Shown: positions 36,308 through 44,722 of the stretch, one piece after another
Numbering within the stretch: position 1 is the stretch's first letter
Layout: every line of letters begins with the position of its first letter
Source of the DNA: Poriferisodalis sp965204125
Lineage (GTDB): Bacteria; Actinomycetota; Acidimicrobiia; Acidimicrobiales; Poriferisodalaceae
NCBI RefSeq assembly: GCF_965204125.1
Contig: NZ_OZ241968.1
Span: 2,356,001-2,420,000, forward strand
Direction: 5' to 3'
DNA length: 64,000 nucleotides
Position numbers and translations under genes: made by a program
The notes under the pieces: generated by a model
Database searches by the model: none
What the model saw: the letters and a program-made list of their open reading frames with translations, nothing else
What the model was told of the DNA's origin: nothing

Positions 36308-37333
36308 ATGGGTGGCGACAGCGGCCATCGGCCCCTGGTCATCGTGGGCCCGACGGCGTCGGGCAAATCGGCGCTCGCGATGGAATTGGCCAGGCGTGCC
36401 CGCTTTCGGCCAGACATTGCGGGTATGACGGAATTGGTGTCGGTCGACTCGATGCAGGTGTACCGGGGCATGGACATCGGCACCGCCAAACCTACGGCCG
36501 CCGAGCAGGCCGACGTGCCGCACCACCTCATCGACCTTGTCGATCCCGCAGAGCGGTTCACCGTGGTCGACTACGCCACTGCGTTCGAAGCTGCGATGTC
36601 CGACATCGCAGACCGCGGCGCGGTCCCATTGCTGGTCGGTGGCACCGGCCTGTACCTGCGCGCCGTCATAGACGGTCTCACGCCGCCCCCGGAATTCCCC
36701 TCGATCGCCGCCGAACTCGAGGCCGAGGCGTGTGCCGCCGGTGAGCCGGAAGGGACCGTCGCCCTGCACTGTCGACTGGCCGAGCTGGATCCTCTGGCCG
36801 CCTCACGCATGGAGCCGACGAACCTGCGGCGGATCGTCCGGGCGCTGTCCGTGTGCTTAGGCACCGGCCGACCGTTCTCGTCATACGGTCCGGGGCTGAC
36901 CAGCTATGCGCCGGTGCCGTACCGGATCGTCGGCGTCGAGATCGACCGGGACACGCTCGACCAGCGCATCGCGCAGCGCTACCGGCAGCAGATCGAGGCG
37001 GGCTTCGTGGAGGAAGTGCGCCGGCTCATGAGCGACCACACGTCGAACGAGCCGGGGTCGGCAGCCGGCGTGGGGGACTGGTCCACTCAAGCGCCCTCCC
37101 AGCCCGCGGCACCGCTGTCGCGCACCGCAGCGCAAGCGCTCGGCTACAAGGAGCTGCGGGCGCATCTGGCAGGGGAGTGCACGCTGGACGATGCACTCGA
37201 GGTCGCAATCGCACGCACCCGGCGATTTGCCCGTCGCCAGCAGCGCTGGTTCGCCCGTGACCCCAGGATCATCTGGATTCCGCACGAAAGTGCTGCGGAG
37301 ATGGCCGATCGGGTCGAGCAACTTGAACCCTGA
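36308..37333 (+). CDS. miaA: tRNA dimethylallyltransferase
   Basis: A 341-residue IPP transferase. Walker-A-like GPTASGKSALA opens the protein, followed by SVDSMQVYRGMDIGTAKP and the DVPHHLIDLVDP segment. GGTGLYLRAVIDG and the RRI-RALSV region are also normal. The start is the ATG at 36308 with GAGAGGCAGG upstream; an in-frame TTG at 36281 would overlap miaB. A polar insertion of about 25 residues (rich in Ser, Gly and Pro) precedes ALGYKELRAHLAGE. It prenylates A37 of tRNAs reading U-starting codons. Confidence 0.95.
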   Translation: MGGDSGHRPLVIVGPTASGKSALAMELARRARFRPDIAGMTELVSVDSMQVYRGMDIGTAKPTAAEQADVPHHLIDLVDPAERFTVVDYATAFEAAMSDIADRGAVPLLVGGTGLYLRAVIDGLTPPPEFPSIAAELEAEACAAGEPEGTVALHCRLAELDPLAASRMEPTNLRRIVRALSVCLGTGRPFSSYGPGLTSYAPVPYRIVGVEIDRDTLDQRIAQRYRQQIEAGFVEEVRRLMSDHTSNEPGSAAGVGDWSTQAPSQPAAPLSRTAAQALGYKELRAHLAGECTLDDALEVAIARTRRFARRQQRWFARDPRIIWIPHESAAEMADRVEQLEP

Positions 37334-37374
37334 AGGCCTCCGGACGCACCGAGCTTCAACTGGTGATCGAAGGT

Positions 37375-38580
37375 TCAGCCGAGGCGGGATTCGACCATGT
37401 CGAGCGCATCGTCGGTCAGCACGGCTGCGACCCGAACACGATCGGCTGCGGCGGGTCCGTAGAACTCGCCCGGCGAAACGAGAATGCCTGCCTCGCTGAG
37501 CAGCGTACGAGTGAACGCCCAAGCGTCGCCGTCGGGGGCCGCGGCCCAGAGGTAGAAGCCACCGCGCGGCAGCGCAGGCTCGGGGCCGAAACGGCCCACG
37601 ATGCGCGCGAGGCGCTCCAGCCGGTTCCGGTATCGCTCTCGCTGCGCTGCGACATGGACCTGATCCGCCAGCGCAGCGACCGCCGCCGCCTGCGCGGGAC
37701 CTGGAACCATGAAGCCGGCGTGCTTGCGAACCTCTCGCAGGAAATGCACGAGCTCGGGATCGCCCGCGTAGAAGCCCACCCTTACACCCGCCAGGTTCGA
37801 CCGCTTGGACAACGAATGAACCGCCACCACGCCGTCGACCTCAGCGCGCACGCTGCTGCCCGACTCTGCACCGCGCTCATCGCCGCCAGTTGAGTCGCCG
37901 GCCGTGGCCGCGGAGGCCGGCGTCAGGATTGTGCGTGGAGGCCCGTCCCAGGTGAACTCTGCGTAGCACTCGTCGCTGAAGACAGGCACATCCCGTTCGC
38001 GTCCCCAGCGCGCAGCAGCATCGAGATCATCAAGGCCGCCGGCGGGATTGCCGGGTGTGTTGACCCAGAGCACCAGGGCCCGCTCGGCGTCGGCATCGGA
38101 GATGGCGTCGAGCTGGATCGACCAGTGTTCGTCAGCCGGCACAGGCACTGCTCGGCAGCCGGCCAGCTCAGCTCCCATTGCATAGCTGGGGTAGCTGATC
38201 TCGGGGAAGAGCACGGTGTCCCGTTCGGGAGTTCGCAATCGCAGCCAGTGCGGCAGCCCTGCCACGAACTCCTTCGAGCCAATCGTCGCTGCCACTTCTG
38301 CATCGGCGTCGACCTGCACACTGAGCCGTTCGGTGCACCAGCGCGTGGCGGCCTCCCGAAGCTCGGGCGTGCCGATCGACGGCGGGTAGCCGCGCTCGGA
38401 ATCCGACGCTCCCAGCGCTGCCAGCACAGCCGGCGCGGGCGGGTCCACCGGCGTGCCGATGGAGAGGTCCACCAGCCCGCCGTCATGTCGCTCAGCGAGC
38501 GGCTTCAGCTCGTCCAGCCGGTCATAGGGATACGGTGGCGGCACATACCCGGCGCGTGCGTTCACCGCATCAGTGTGCAC
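37375..38580 (-). CDS. dapC: Succinyldiaminopimelate transaminase (actinobacterial DapC type)
   Basis: About 401 residues. This is a class I/II fold-type I aminotransferase. YVPPPYPYDRLDELKPLAE and LVDLSIGTPVDPPAP mark the actinobacterial DapC group. NTPGNPAGG, SDECYAEF (Asp and Tyr contacting PLP) and the Schiff-base Lys in VHSLSKRSNLAG are present. A Gly/Ser-rich insertion of about 25 residues precedes the Lys motif. The start is uncertain: GTG at 38580 or 38565, or ATG at 38659, which overlaps the toxin stop. It acts in the lysine/diaminopimelate pathway, as does dapF 2 kb away. Confidence 0.85.
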   Translation of the reverse strand: MHTDAVNARAGYVPPPYPYDRLDELKPLAERHDGGLVDLSIGTPVDPPAPAVLAALGASDSERGYPPSIGTPELREAATRWCTERLSVQVDADAEVAATIGSKEFVAGLPHWLRLRTPERDTVLFPEISYPSYAMGAELAGCRAVPVPADEHWSIQLDAISDADAERALVLWVNTPGNPAGGLDDLDAAARWGRERDVPVFSDECYAEFTWDGPPRTILTPASAATAGDSTGGDERGAESGSSVRAEVDGVVAVHSLSKRSNLAGVRVGFYAGDPELVHFLREVRKHAGFMVPGPAQAAAVAALADQVHVAAQRERYRNRLERLARIVGRFGPEPALPRGGFYLWAAAPDGDAWAFTRTLLSEAGILVSPGEFYGPAAADRVRVAAVLTDDALDMVESRLG

Positions 38581-38657
38581 TGATCTGCGTCCAGACAGTC
38601 CCGTTGACGTGGAGGTGATGTCGATCCGCGCAGCGAGGGCCCCCGTCGCAGGCCGCA

Positions 38658-38921
38658 TCAGCGCCGATAGACATCGCGGCGGTGGCCGACGCGGACCACC
38701 AGGATGAGCAGGCGCTCGTCGACGACCTCGTAGAGAATGCGATAGTCGCCCACCCGCACCCGGTACACGCCCGCCTCGCCGGTGAGTGCCACGCATCCGG
38801 GAGGTCTCGGCTCATCTGCCAGTAAGTCGATGGCTGCTCGAATGCGCTGCTGTTCTGCGCGCGGCAGCCGAGCAATCGACTTGACCGCGCGGCGTGCGAG
38901 GCGGACGCGGTATCGGCTCAC
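38658..38921 (-). CDS. RelE/ParE-family toxin
   Basis: An 87-residue RelE-fold protein: YRVRLARRAVKSIARLPRAEQQRI, then GVYRVRVGDYRILYEV and VVRVGHRRDVYR. This is the usual RelE pattern, with the Arg and Tyr/His residues of mRNA interferases. It starts with GTG at 38921, overlapping the antitoxin stop by 4 nt, so the pair is coupled. Antitoxin-first order is normal for relBE-like loci. It lies between dapC and hflX. Confidence 0.92.
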   Translation of the reverse strand: MSRYRVRLARRAVKSIARLPRAEQQRIRAAIDLLADEPRPPGCVALTGEAGVYRVRVGDYRILYEVVDERLLILVVRVGHRRDVYRR

Positions 38922-39169
38922 CCCAGTCCCAGCGCGGCCTTGACCTCGTCCCAGGGCACGTAGTCGTCCTCAGCTCGAGCTGCCTCAAGCTCGCGGCGGT
39001 CATCGAGCTCGTCGGCGCGGTCAACGAGCTGATCGAAGGCCTCCGAGCTCAGTATCACTGCCACGCGTCGGCCGCGCTTCGTCACCGAAACCGGCTCGCC
39101 CGACCGGCGAGTGTCGTCGATCACCTCGGCCAGCCGGTTTCGTGCTTCGCTCACTGCAACTTCGATCAT
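38918..39169 (-). CDS. Phd/YefM-family antitoxin
   Basis: An 83-residue protein starting at the ATG at 39169. EVAVSEARNRLAEVIDDTRRSGEPVSVTKRGRRVAVILSSEAFDQL is a full Phd/YefM domain, followed by an acidic, Ala/Glu-rich toxin-binding tail. TACAAT lies 6 nt upstream of the ATG, giving a leaderless transcript that starts at the operator. Confidence 0.92.
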   Translation of the reverse strand: MIEVAVSEARNRLAEVIDDTRRSGEPVSVTKRGRRVAVILSSEAFDQLVDRADELDDRRELEAARAEDDYVPWDEVKAALGLG

Positions 39170-39183
39170 GTACGAATTGTACA
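39169..39183 (-). promoter_or_regulatory. Operator/promoter of the Phd-RelE module
   Basis: TGTAC-GAATT-GTACA is an inverted repeat with 5-bp arms. On the minus strand it contains the -10 hexamer TACAAT (39181-39176), 6 nt before the ATG. Binding of the Phd antitoxin here would directly block transcription. Confidence 0.65.
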
Positions 39184-39205
39184 AAATGGCACCGGCGCGA
39201 GGTTC

Positions 39206-40564
39206 TCATTCCCAGGCGTCAACGTCGATGACGAACTCGGCGAACAGGCTGCGGGCGACGTCGTCCAGCCGCGCGCGTACGACGGTCCCATCGTCGTCGT
39301 GAGTCTCCGAGAGCACCTCGCCTTCGCGGTGGACGGCTGCGAGGGCGTCGCCGCGGCTGTACGGGATGCGCAACTCGGTGACTTCCGTGAGATGTCGCAG
39401 CCGATCTCCGACAGCGAGCAGGAGGTCCTCGACACCGTCGCCACTGCTGGCTGAGATCGCACGGGAGCCTTCGTAGCGCTCCAGCAGCTGTCCGACTGTG
39501 CCGTCGTCGGCAACATCGCACTTGTTGAACGCGATGAGTTCGTCGATGTCCCCAGCGCCGATCTCGCGCAGCACCGAGCGCACCACATCGATGTGCATCT
39601 CCGGTTCCGCCGCCGAGGCGTCGACGAGGTGCACCAGCAGGTGGGCCTCGGCCACCTCCTCCAGCGTCGACATGAACGCCTCGACCAGCGAGGTGGGCAG
39701 CTTCTTGATGAACCCGACCGTGTCGGTGACGAGCACTGTCTCGCCGCCGGGCAGCTGCAGCCGCCGGGTGGTGGCGTCGAGCGTCGCGAACAGCCGATCT
39801 TCCACCAGCACATTGGCACCGGTCAGGCGCCGCAGCAGGGTCGACTTGCCGGCGTTGGTGTAACCCACGATCGCAACCGTGTGGTAGCGGGAGCGCCGGC
39901 GCGACTTGCGCTGGTTCAGCCGGGTCCGCCGCAGCCCCCGCAGGTCCTTCTCTAGCCGCGCCAGCCGCCGTTGGATACGACGCCGGTCCACCTCGAGCTG
40001 GGTCTCGCCCGGTCCCCGCGTGCCGATGCCGCCCGCCTGCTGCGAGAGCTGCCGCCCGCGGCCGCGCAGCCGGGGGAGCCGGTAGCGAAGCTGAGCCAAT
40101 TCCACCTGCGCCTTGCCCTCGAGCGTCGTGGCGTTCTGGGCGAAGATGTCGAGGATTACCGCAGTGCGGTCCAGCGCGGTGCGCTTCAGAATGCGCTCCA
40201 GGTTGAACTGCTGGGCCGGCGACAGCTCGTCGTCGAACACCACGGTGTCAGCGTCGTGCTCAAGCGACGCATCGAGGATCTCGTCAGCCTTCCCCCGCCC
40301 CACAAACGTCGCCGGGTCGGGCGCATCCCGCCGCTGAACAATCCGCTCCACCGAGTCCGCCCCGGCAGTGTCGACCAACCGCTCCAGCTCGTCGAGGTTG
40401 GCGTCCACCTCGTCAGCAGTCCGCTCCGCCAGCTGCACCCCCACCAGCACGATCTGCTCCCGAAAGGCCCGATCAATCAGCCCCGACTCAGCCCCCCCAA
40501 ACTCCCCAAAGCCCCCCCGATGACTCTCGTCCGAGCCCTGAGAAACCTGCTCAGAATCAGCCAT
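39206..40564 (-). CDS. hflX: GTPase HflX
   Basis: A 452-residue ribosome-associated GTPase. The N-terminal HflX domain includes LERLVDTAGADSVERIVQRRDAPDPATFVGRGKADEI. A Gly-rich linker GRGRQLSQQAGGIGTRGPGETQLEVDRRRI joins it to the G domain, which has G1 GYTNAGKSTLL, G3 DTVGFIKKLP, and G4 FNKCD. The ATG at 40564 overlaps the dapF TGA by one base (TGATG), so they are translationally coupled. HflX splits stalled ribosomes. Confidence 0.95.
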   Translation of the reverse strand: MADSEQVSQGSDESHRGGFGEFGGAESGLIDRAFREQIVLVGVQLAERTADEVDANLDELERLVDTAGADSVERIVQRRDAPDPATFVGRGKADEILDASLEHDADTVVFDDELSPAQQFNLERILKRTALDRTAVILDIFAQNATTLEGKAQVELAQLRYRLPRLRGRGRQLSQQAGGIGTRGPGETQLEVDRRRIQRRLARLEKDLRGLRRTRLNQRKSRRRSRYHTVAIVGYTNAGKSTLLRRLTGANVLVEDRLFATLDATTRRLQLPGGETVLVTDTVGFIKKLPTSLVEAFMSTLEEVAEAHLLVHLVDASAAEPEMHIDVVRSVLREIGAGDIDELIAFNKCDVADDGTVGQLLERYEGSRAISASSGDGVEDLLLAVGDRLRHLTEVTELRIPYSRGDALAAVHREGEVLSETHDDDGTVVRARLDDVARSLFAEFVIDVDAWE

Positions 40565-41571
40565 CAAGAATCCAGTGACGGTGCGTCTAGTGGCCACACA
40601 TGGTTGCCGAGGTGCTCTACCCAGACGCTGAGGATGGGGTGACCGTCGACTTCGTCGGTCGAGACGGTCGCCTCGCCGCCGGGCATCTCAATGAGAGTTT
40701 CTGCGTCGGGCGCCACGAGACCCCAGTCCCGTGCACGCACCGCAGCAGTGACCGCACCGGTGCCACACGCCTGCGTTAACCCTGCGCCGCGTTCCCAGAC
40801 GGACATGCCGATCGACGACGAGTCCGCCGAATCAGAGTCCTCTTGCTCGGTCTGCCAGATGAACTCGACATTGATGCCGCGGGGAAAATGTGCTTCAAAC
40901 GCTGCACCGAGATCGGCGGTGTCGCGTGCGCTGATCGGCCGACCAGCGTTGATGACGAGATGCGGATTGCCGACGTCGCCGGTCTCCCGCTGCACGCTTC
41001 CGAGGACCCGCCTGATGTGCTCGTCGAGTGAGGCCGAGATGTCCGGTCCGGGGGCCACGTGAGGCATGTGGACTTCGGCGAGCGGTTCGACCAGTTCAAG
41101 GGAGCCGCCCTCGGCTGTGGCGAGTTCGGCACTCAAGGTCACGCGCCTCGCTCCGTCTGCCGTGTCAACGGTGAGTGCGAGAAGCTCGTCGGGCGATTCG
41201 GCACCGTCACTAATCTCCATGCCCCCAACGAAGGTGCGGGCGACCTCATTGGCCAAGCACGCGAGTCCGTTGCCGCTCACTTCCGCTCGCGATCCGTCCG
41301 AGTTGAACAGCGTCATCTCTACGCGCCTGACTTGTGGTCTGGAAGCTGTTTCGTCAGCCTCCGAAGCCGAGTTCGGTTGCGTAACACTCATGCCAGTAGC
41401 CAGGATCAAGCCGTCGGCACCGATGCCCGTGCGTCGATCGCAGGTCGCTCGGGCGAGCTCGGCCAAGTCGCGGACGCGCCGTTCGAGATCAGCTTTCTCG
41501 GCGTCACTCAACAGAGCGACGAGAAAGTCGTTGCCGAGACCCTGATGCTTGGCGAGCCCGAGCGCGTTCAC
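40564..41571 (-). CDS. dapF: Diaminopimelate epimerase with an altered first active-site motif
   Basis: A 335-residue DapF, longer than usual (about 275-290) because of acidic and Ser-rich insertions near residues 65-80 and 245-255. KHQGLGNDFL opens the protein normally, and the second catalytic Cys is intact in LTQACGTGA. The first catalytic motif, usually CGNGxRC, reads SGNGLAC, so the first catalytic Cys is Ser and the Arg is Ala. Other residues such as NPHLVI and the ERGAGLT motif are conserved. It may use Ser as base in a modified mechanism, or this may be a lineage-typical form. The GTG start has no clear Shine-Dalgarno. Confidence 0.9.
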   Translation of the reverse strand: MNALGLAKHQGLGNDFLVALLSDAEKADLERRVRDLAELARATCDRRTGIGADGLILATGMSVTQPNSASEADETASRPQVRRVEMTLFNSDGSRAEVSGNGLACLANEVARTFVGGMEISDGAESPDELLALTVDTADGARRVTLSAELATAEGGSLELVEPLAEVHMPHVAPGPDISASLDEHIRRVLGSVQRETGDVGNPHLVINAGRPISARDTADLGAAFEAHFPRGINVEFIWQTEQEDSDSADSSSIGMSVWERGAGLTQACGTGAVTAAVRARDWGLVAPDAETLIEMPGGEATVSTDEVDGHPILSVWVEHLGNHVWPLDAPSLDS

Positions 41572-41644
41572 AAGTCCATTGTCACACCTGAACCCGGAAA
41601 TTCACGAGCGAATTCTCAGGTAGGGCAAAGAACCGGACCGCCGA

Positions 41645-41762
41645 GGGGTGGGCGGGGGCAGGGGTACCCACGCGCAGTTATGAAGCGCCCCCAAGCCCAC
41701 GCGACGTGACCACAAGGCGCTTCATCTGTTTGAGCATGGGTACCCCTGCCCCCGCCCACCCC
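41645..41762. repeat. Nested foldback with 25-bp outer arms and G-rich tracts
   Basis: The outer arms, 41645-41669 and 41738-41762, are perfectly complementary over 25 bp. Inside lies a second perfect pair, ATGAAGCGCC (41680-41689) with GGCGCTTCAT (41716-41725). Each outer arm contains four G-runs on one strand (G4-T-G3-C-G5-CA-G4), a G-quadruplex pattern, on opposite strands for the two arms. The element fills most of the gap between the SDR stop (41786) and dapF (41571), both on the minus strand. Confidence 0.85.
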
Positions 41763-41785
41763 GGGAGCGCGGAGCACCCAATGTG

Positions 41786-42745
41786 CTATGCCGTGGGTTC
41801 GCGCTGGCCGTAGTTCTTGAAGGTGTCCCCGATCGAGGTGGCTACCGAAGCCAGCTTCGAACGGCCCTCGTTCAGCCGGGGAGCCATGGCGGTCAGACCT
41901 TCGACAGTCCAGCGCCCCTCGGTGACGATGATGTCGTCGTCTGACAGCGACCAGCCCTGGTAGAGGCCCACCTCGTTGGCGCCCACATGGAACACCCCGC
42001 CAGTGAACGGGCAGTCTGCCGTTGAGAGGTACGCCACCAGCGGGCTGACGTTGGCCGGGTCGTACACATCGAACTGCGCGGGGTCGTCGGGCGCCTTCAC
42101 CACGTCACCCAGCCCGGGCGTCTGCAGCGTCAGGCGGGTGCGTGCCACCGGCGCCAGGCAGTTGACGCGCACGTTGTAGCGGGCGAGCTCGCCGGCTGCC
42201 ACGAGCGTCATCGCAGCAATGCCCGCCTTGGCGCCCGTGTAGTTGAACTGACCCAGGTTGCCGAGCATCGCGCCTGATGCCGTATTGATGATCGAGCCGT
42301 TGACTTCCTTGCCTGCCTTGGACTGCTCACGCCAATATGCAGCCGCCCACCGGGTCGGGCAGAAGTGGCCCTTCATGTGCACTTCCACGACGGCGTCCCA
42401 CTCCGGCTCGGTCATGTTGACCACGACACGGTCGCGCAGGATCCCCGCGTTGTTGACCAGCACGTGCAGGTCGCCGAAGGCCTCGACGGCCTGATTCACC
42501 ATGCGCTGGGCGCCCTCCCAGTCGGTGACGCTGTCGCCGTTCGCTACGGCCTCACCGCCCATGGCCTCGATCTCGGACACCACCTCTTGCGCAGGTCCCT
42601 GGTCCGCGCCGGTGCCGTCGGCGGAGCCGCCGAGATCGTTCACGACGATCTTCGCCCCCTCCGACGCCATCAGCAGCGCATGCTCACGGCCGATGCCGCG
42701 GCCCGCGCCGGTGATCAGCACGACACGTCCGTCAAGTGCACCCAT
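41786..42745 (-). CDS. SDR-family dehydrogenase, multifunctional-enzyme-2-like
   Basis: A 319-residue SDR. TGAGRGIGREHALLMASEGAKIVVNDLGGS is the signature of the (3R)-hydroxyacyl-CoA dehydrogenase domain of peroxisomal multifunctional enzyme type 2. NNAG, INTASGAML with the Ser, and YTGAK with Tyr and Lys are present. A C-terminal extension of about 60 residues (from VGANEVGLYQGW) is typical of this actinobacterial group. It probably oxidises a 3-hydroxyacyl-CoA. It ends just before the foldback element. Confidence 0.88.
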   Translation of the reverse strand: MGALDGRVVLITGAGRGIGREHALLMASEGAKIVVNDLGGSADGTGADQGPAQEVVSEIEAMGGEAVANGDSVTDWEGAQRMVNQAVEAFGDLHVLVNNAGILRDRVVVNMTEPEWDAVVEVHMKGHFCPTRWAAAYWREQSKAGKEVNGSIINTASGAMLGNLGQFNYTGAKAGIAAMTLVAAGELARYNVRVNCLAPVARTRLTLQTPGLGDVVKAPDDPAQFDVYDPANVSPLVAYLSTADCPFTGGVFHVGANEVGLYQGWSLSDDDIIVTEGRWTVEGLTAMAPRLNEGRSKLASVATSIGDTFKNYGQREPTA

Positions 42746-42767
42746 GTTGTTCTCCCGTCATGGATCC

Positions 42768-42844
42768 TGGAGCGGATGACCGGGGTCGAACCGGCGACCT
42801 CAACCTTGGCAAGGTTGCGCTCTAACCAACTGAGCTACATCCGC
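42768..42844 (-). tRNA. tRNA-Gly (GCC)
   Basis: A 74-nt cloverleaf on the minus strand plus an encoded CCA. The acceptor is GCGGATG/CATCCGC, the D arm GCTC-AGTTGGTTA-GAGC, the anticodon stem CAACC/GGTTG with loop TTGCCAA (anticodon GCC), and the T arm GCCGG-TTCGACC-CCGGT. The discriminator base is T. Confidence 0.95.
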
Positions 42845-42930
42845 GCGGCGGATCACTGTAGCAAGCGCCTACCGCAGCGATGCGTGGATTCAGCAGGGTG
42901 TGGCCGCTCCGGCCGGGTGCCTCGGGCGGG

Positions 42931-43155
42931 CTACTCCTCAGGGGGCCGCAGGTCGATGCGCAGTGTCAGGATCCCGTCGTCGAGGGTGGCGCTGGCATCA
43001 CCGATCATGGCGTAGTCCATGAAGTCCAGTTCGGCCTGACGGATGAAGTGACGCCGTTCCTCGCCCCCGATGGCGGGCAGGTTGCGCTTGCGCACCGCCT
43101 CGGCACGCTCGGCGAAGCGGGTGATCATTTCCTGTGGGTCGAAGTTCTCGCTCAT
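42931..43155 (-). CDS. Small conserved-looking acidic protein, function unknown
   Basis: A 74-residue protein rich in Glu and Arg: FDPQEMITRFAERAEAVRKRNLPAIGGEERRHFIRQAELDFMDYAMIGDA, then a C-terminal beta-like stretch ATLDDGILTLRIDL. The codon use, the amphipathic helices and the absence of a better ORF support a real gene. I do not recognise the family. It may belong to a transcription unit with the following small membrane protein and metX on the same strand. Confidence 0.65.
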   Translation of the reverse strand: MSENFDPQEMITRFAERAEAVRKRNLPAIGGEERRHFIRQAELDFMDYAMIGDASATLDDGILTLRIDLRPPEE

Positions 43156-43168
43156 GTCGTTCTGGCTC

Positions 43169-43378
43169 TCATGATGGCTCAGCCGCGGTGCTCACGTCAC
43201 CTTGCCACCGTCGTGGGGCCGTTCGGCGCAAGTACACGACGAATCCGGTTCCGCTCGCCGCGGTGAGCGCGCCCAGCACCGCCACCAGCAGCCACCACAC
43301 GCCCAAGCCCGAGCCGACGGCCTCCGACGGCACGCTGGTATGCCCATCGGCCAGCAGCGCCAAGCCCACGCCGATCAA
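43169..43378 (-). CDS. Small membrane protein, function unknown
   Basis: A 69-residue ORF beginning with a TTG that overlaps the metX stop (TTGA); a GTG a few codons later is an alternative start. One clear membrane segment, GVWWLLVAVLGALTAASGTG, is followed by a basic patch (YLRRTAPRRWQ), so the C-terminus is probably cytoplasmic. A weakly hydrophobic N-terminus may be a second segment. The tight overlap with metX favours expression, but there is no family match I can name. Confidence 0.45.
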   Translation of the reverse strand: MIGVGLALLADGHTSVPSEAVGSGLGVWWLLVAVLGALTAASGTGFVVYLRRTAPRRWQGDVSTAAEPS

Positions 43379-44613
43379 CGGGTCGCTCCCGCAGAACCCG
43401 CATCGCTTTTGTAGATGTCGTCGATGAACTCGCCCATCGGCGGGCCGGTCTGGTCGGGCTCGGTGAGAAAGCCGTCGTGGCCGTTGTCGCTGTCGATGTC
43501 GACGTGCTCGACTCGCATCGTGCCGCGGCTCCGCAGCGCCTCGACGATCCTGAGCTGCTGGGGTCGCGGGTAGAGGAAATCGGTGCGCACGCTCATCACC
43601 ATGGTCGGCGCGACGATGCGTGCGAGAGCGGCATCGATGCCGCCGCGGCCCCGCCCGACGTCGTGCAGGTCCATCATCTTGTTGAGCACCAGGTAAGTGT
43701 TGGCGTCGAAGCGGGGCACGAACTTCGCCCCCTGGTAGTCGAGATAGCTCTCAACGTCGAAGCGCTGCTCAAGCCGCAGCGGAAGCACCGGATCCTCGCT
43801 ATGGCGGGCGAACCGGCGATCGAACTCGTCGCCGGAGCGGTAGTGGATCATTGCGATCCGCCGTGCATTGGCGAGACCACGATGGGGCCCGTCGCCGTCG
43901 GGTGCGTCGTAGTAGCGACCGTCCCTGAAGTTCGGGTCGTCATAGATCGCCTGCCGCCCGACCTTGCTCCAGGCGATCTGCTGCGCGGATGCCTCCGCTG
44001 AAGCGGCGATCACGACCAGCGAGCCGACCCGCTGGGGGTACGTGACGCCCCACTCCAGCACGGCCATGCCCCCCATCGAACCGCCCACGACGCTGAGCCA
44101 GCGGTCGATGCCGAGGTGCCGGCCGAGCGCCCACTGCGAACGCACGACGTCGCGGTTGGTGACTACAGGAAAATCGGGCCCGTAGCGCTCGCCGGTGGAC
44201 GGGTTCAGCGACGACGGGCCGGTGCTGCCTTGGCAGCCGCCGAGCACGTTGGCGCACGCGATGAAGTAGCGGTTGGTGTCGAGCGGGCGGCCGGGGCCGA
44301 TGAAGTCGTTCCACCAACCCTCGGTGATCTGAGCGGGCGGGTGTGCTGCGCCATGAGCGTGCGCATCGCCGGTCAGGGCATGGCAGACCAGCACCGCGTT
44401 GGATGCGTCAGCGTCGAGTGCGCCCCAGGTCTCGTACGCGAGCACTGGCTTGTGGAGTACGCCGCCGCCCTCCAGCGTGAACGGACGATCCGGCGAGAGC
44501 TCGAAGAACTGCCGCTCGCCCGCGCCGAGGCCCGGGTGCCATGCACCCGAGGCGGGCAGCGGCCAGGCCGCCGCATCGTCGTTCGGGGCGCTCGCGCGCC
44601 TCGCACTGTCCAC
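43375..44613 (-). CDS. metX: Homoserine O-acetyltransferase
   Basis: About 412 residues from a GTG at 44613. The alpha/beta hydrolase-fold MetX shows LAYETWGALDADASNAVLVCHALTGDAHA, the GGCQGSTGPSSLNP loop, the nucleophile GGSMGGMAVLEW, the Asp in VRTDFLYP and the His in DNGHDGFL. The GTG start is chosen because the protein then has an N-terminus of about 30 residues before the conserved ERQFFELS; further extension runs into the helicase gene. It catalyses the first committed step of methionine synthesis from homoserine. Confidence 0.92.
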   Translation of the reverse strand: MDSARRASAPNDDAAAWPLPASGAWHPGLGAGERQFFELSPDRPFTLEGGGVLHKPVLAYETWGALDADASNAVLVCHALTGDAHAHGAAHPPAQITEGWWNDFIGPGRPLDTNRYFIACANVLGGCQGSTGPSSLNPSTGERYGPDFPVVTNRDVVRSQWALGRHLGIDRWLSVVGGSMGGMAVLEWGVTYPQRVGSLVVIAASAEASAQQIAWSKVGRQAIYDDPNFRDGRYYDAPDGDGPHRGLANARRIAMIHYRSGDEFDRRFARHSEDPVLPLRLEQRFDVESYLDYQGAKFVPRFDANTYLVLNKMMDLHDVGRGRGGIDAALARIVAPTMVMSVRTDFLYPRPQQLRIVEALRSRGTMRVEHVDIDSDNGHDGFLTEPDQTGPPMGEFIDDIYKSDAGSAGATR

Positions 44614-44656
44614 AGCTGAGCCTTCGTCCTGGGCCTTCGATTCCGGAGGCCGGGTT

Positions 44657-44678
44657 CCAGCGGCCAGATTGCCGCTGG
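44657..44678. other. Stem-loop in the metX upstream region
   Basis: CCAGCGGC and GCCGCTGG form a perfect 8-bp stem with a 6-nt loop, 44 nt before the metX start. It could be a leader structure of metX or a terminator for the helicase gene. It has no T-run. I could not match it to a known SAM riboswitch class by eye. Confidence 0.45.
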
Positions 44679-44722
44679 ATAGGCAAGGGTACCGGTCGCT
44701 TCTGGCCCGTCTAAAGGGAATT

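Noticed and set aside
44614..44722. SAM riboswitch upstream of metX
   Set aside because: A stable stem-loop is present, but I could not identify the conserved core of any SAM riboswitch class; a covariance-model search would be needed.
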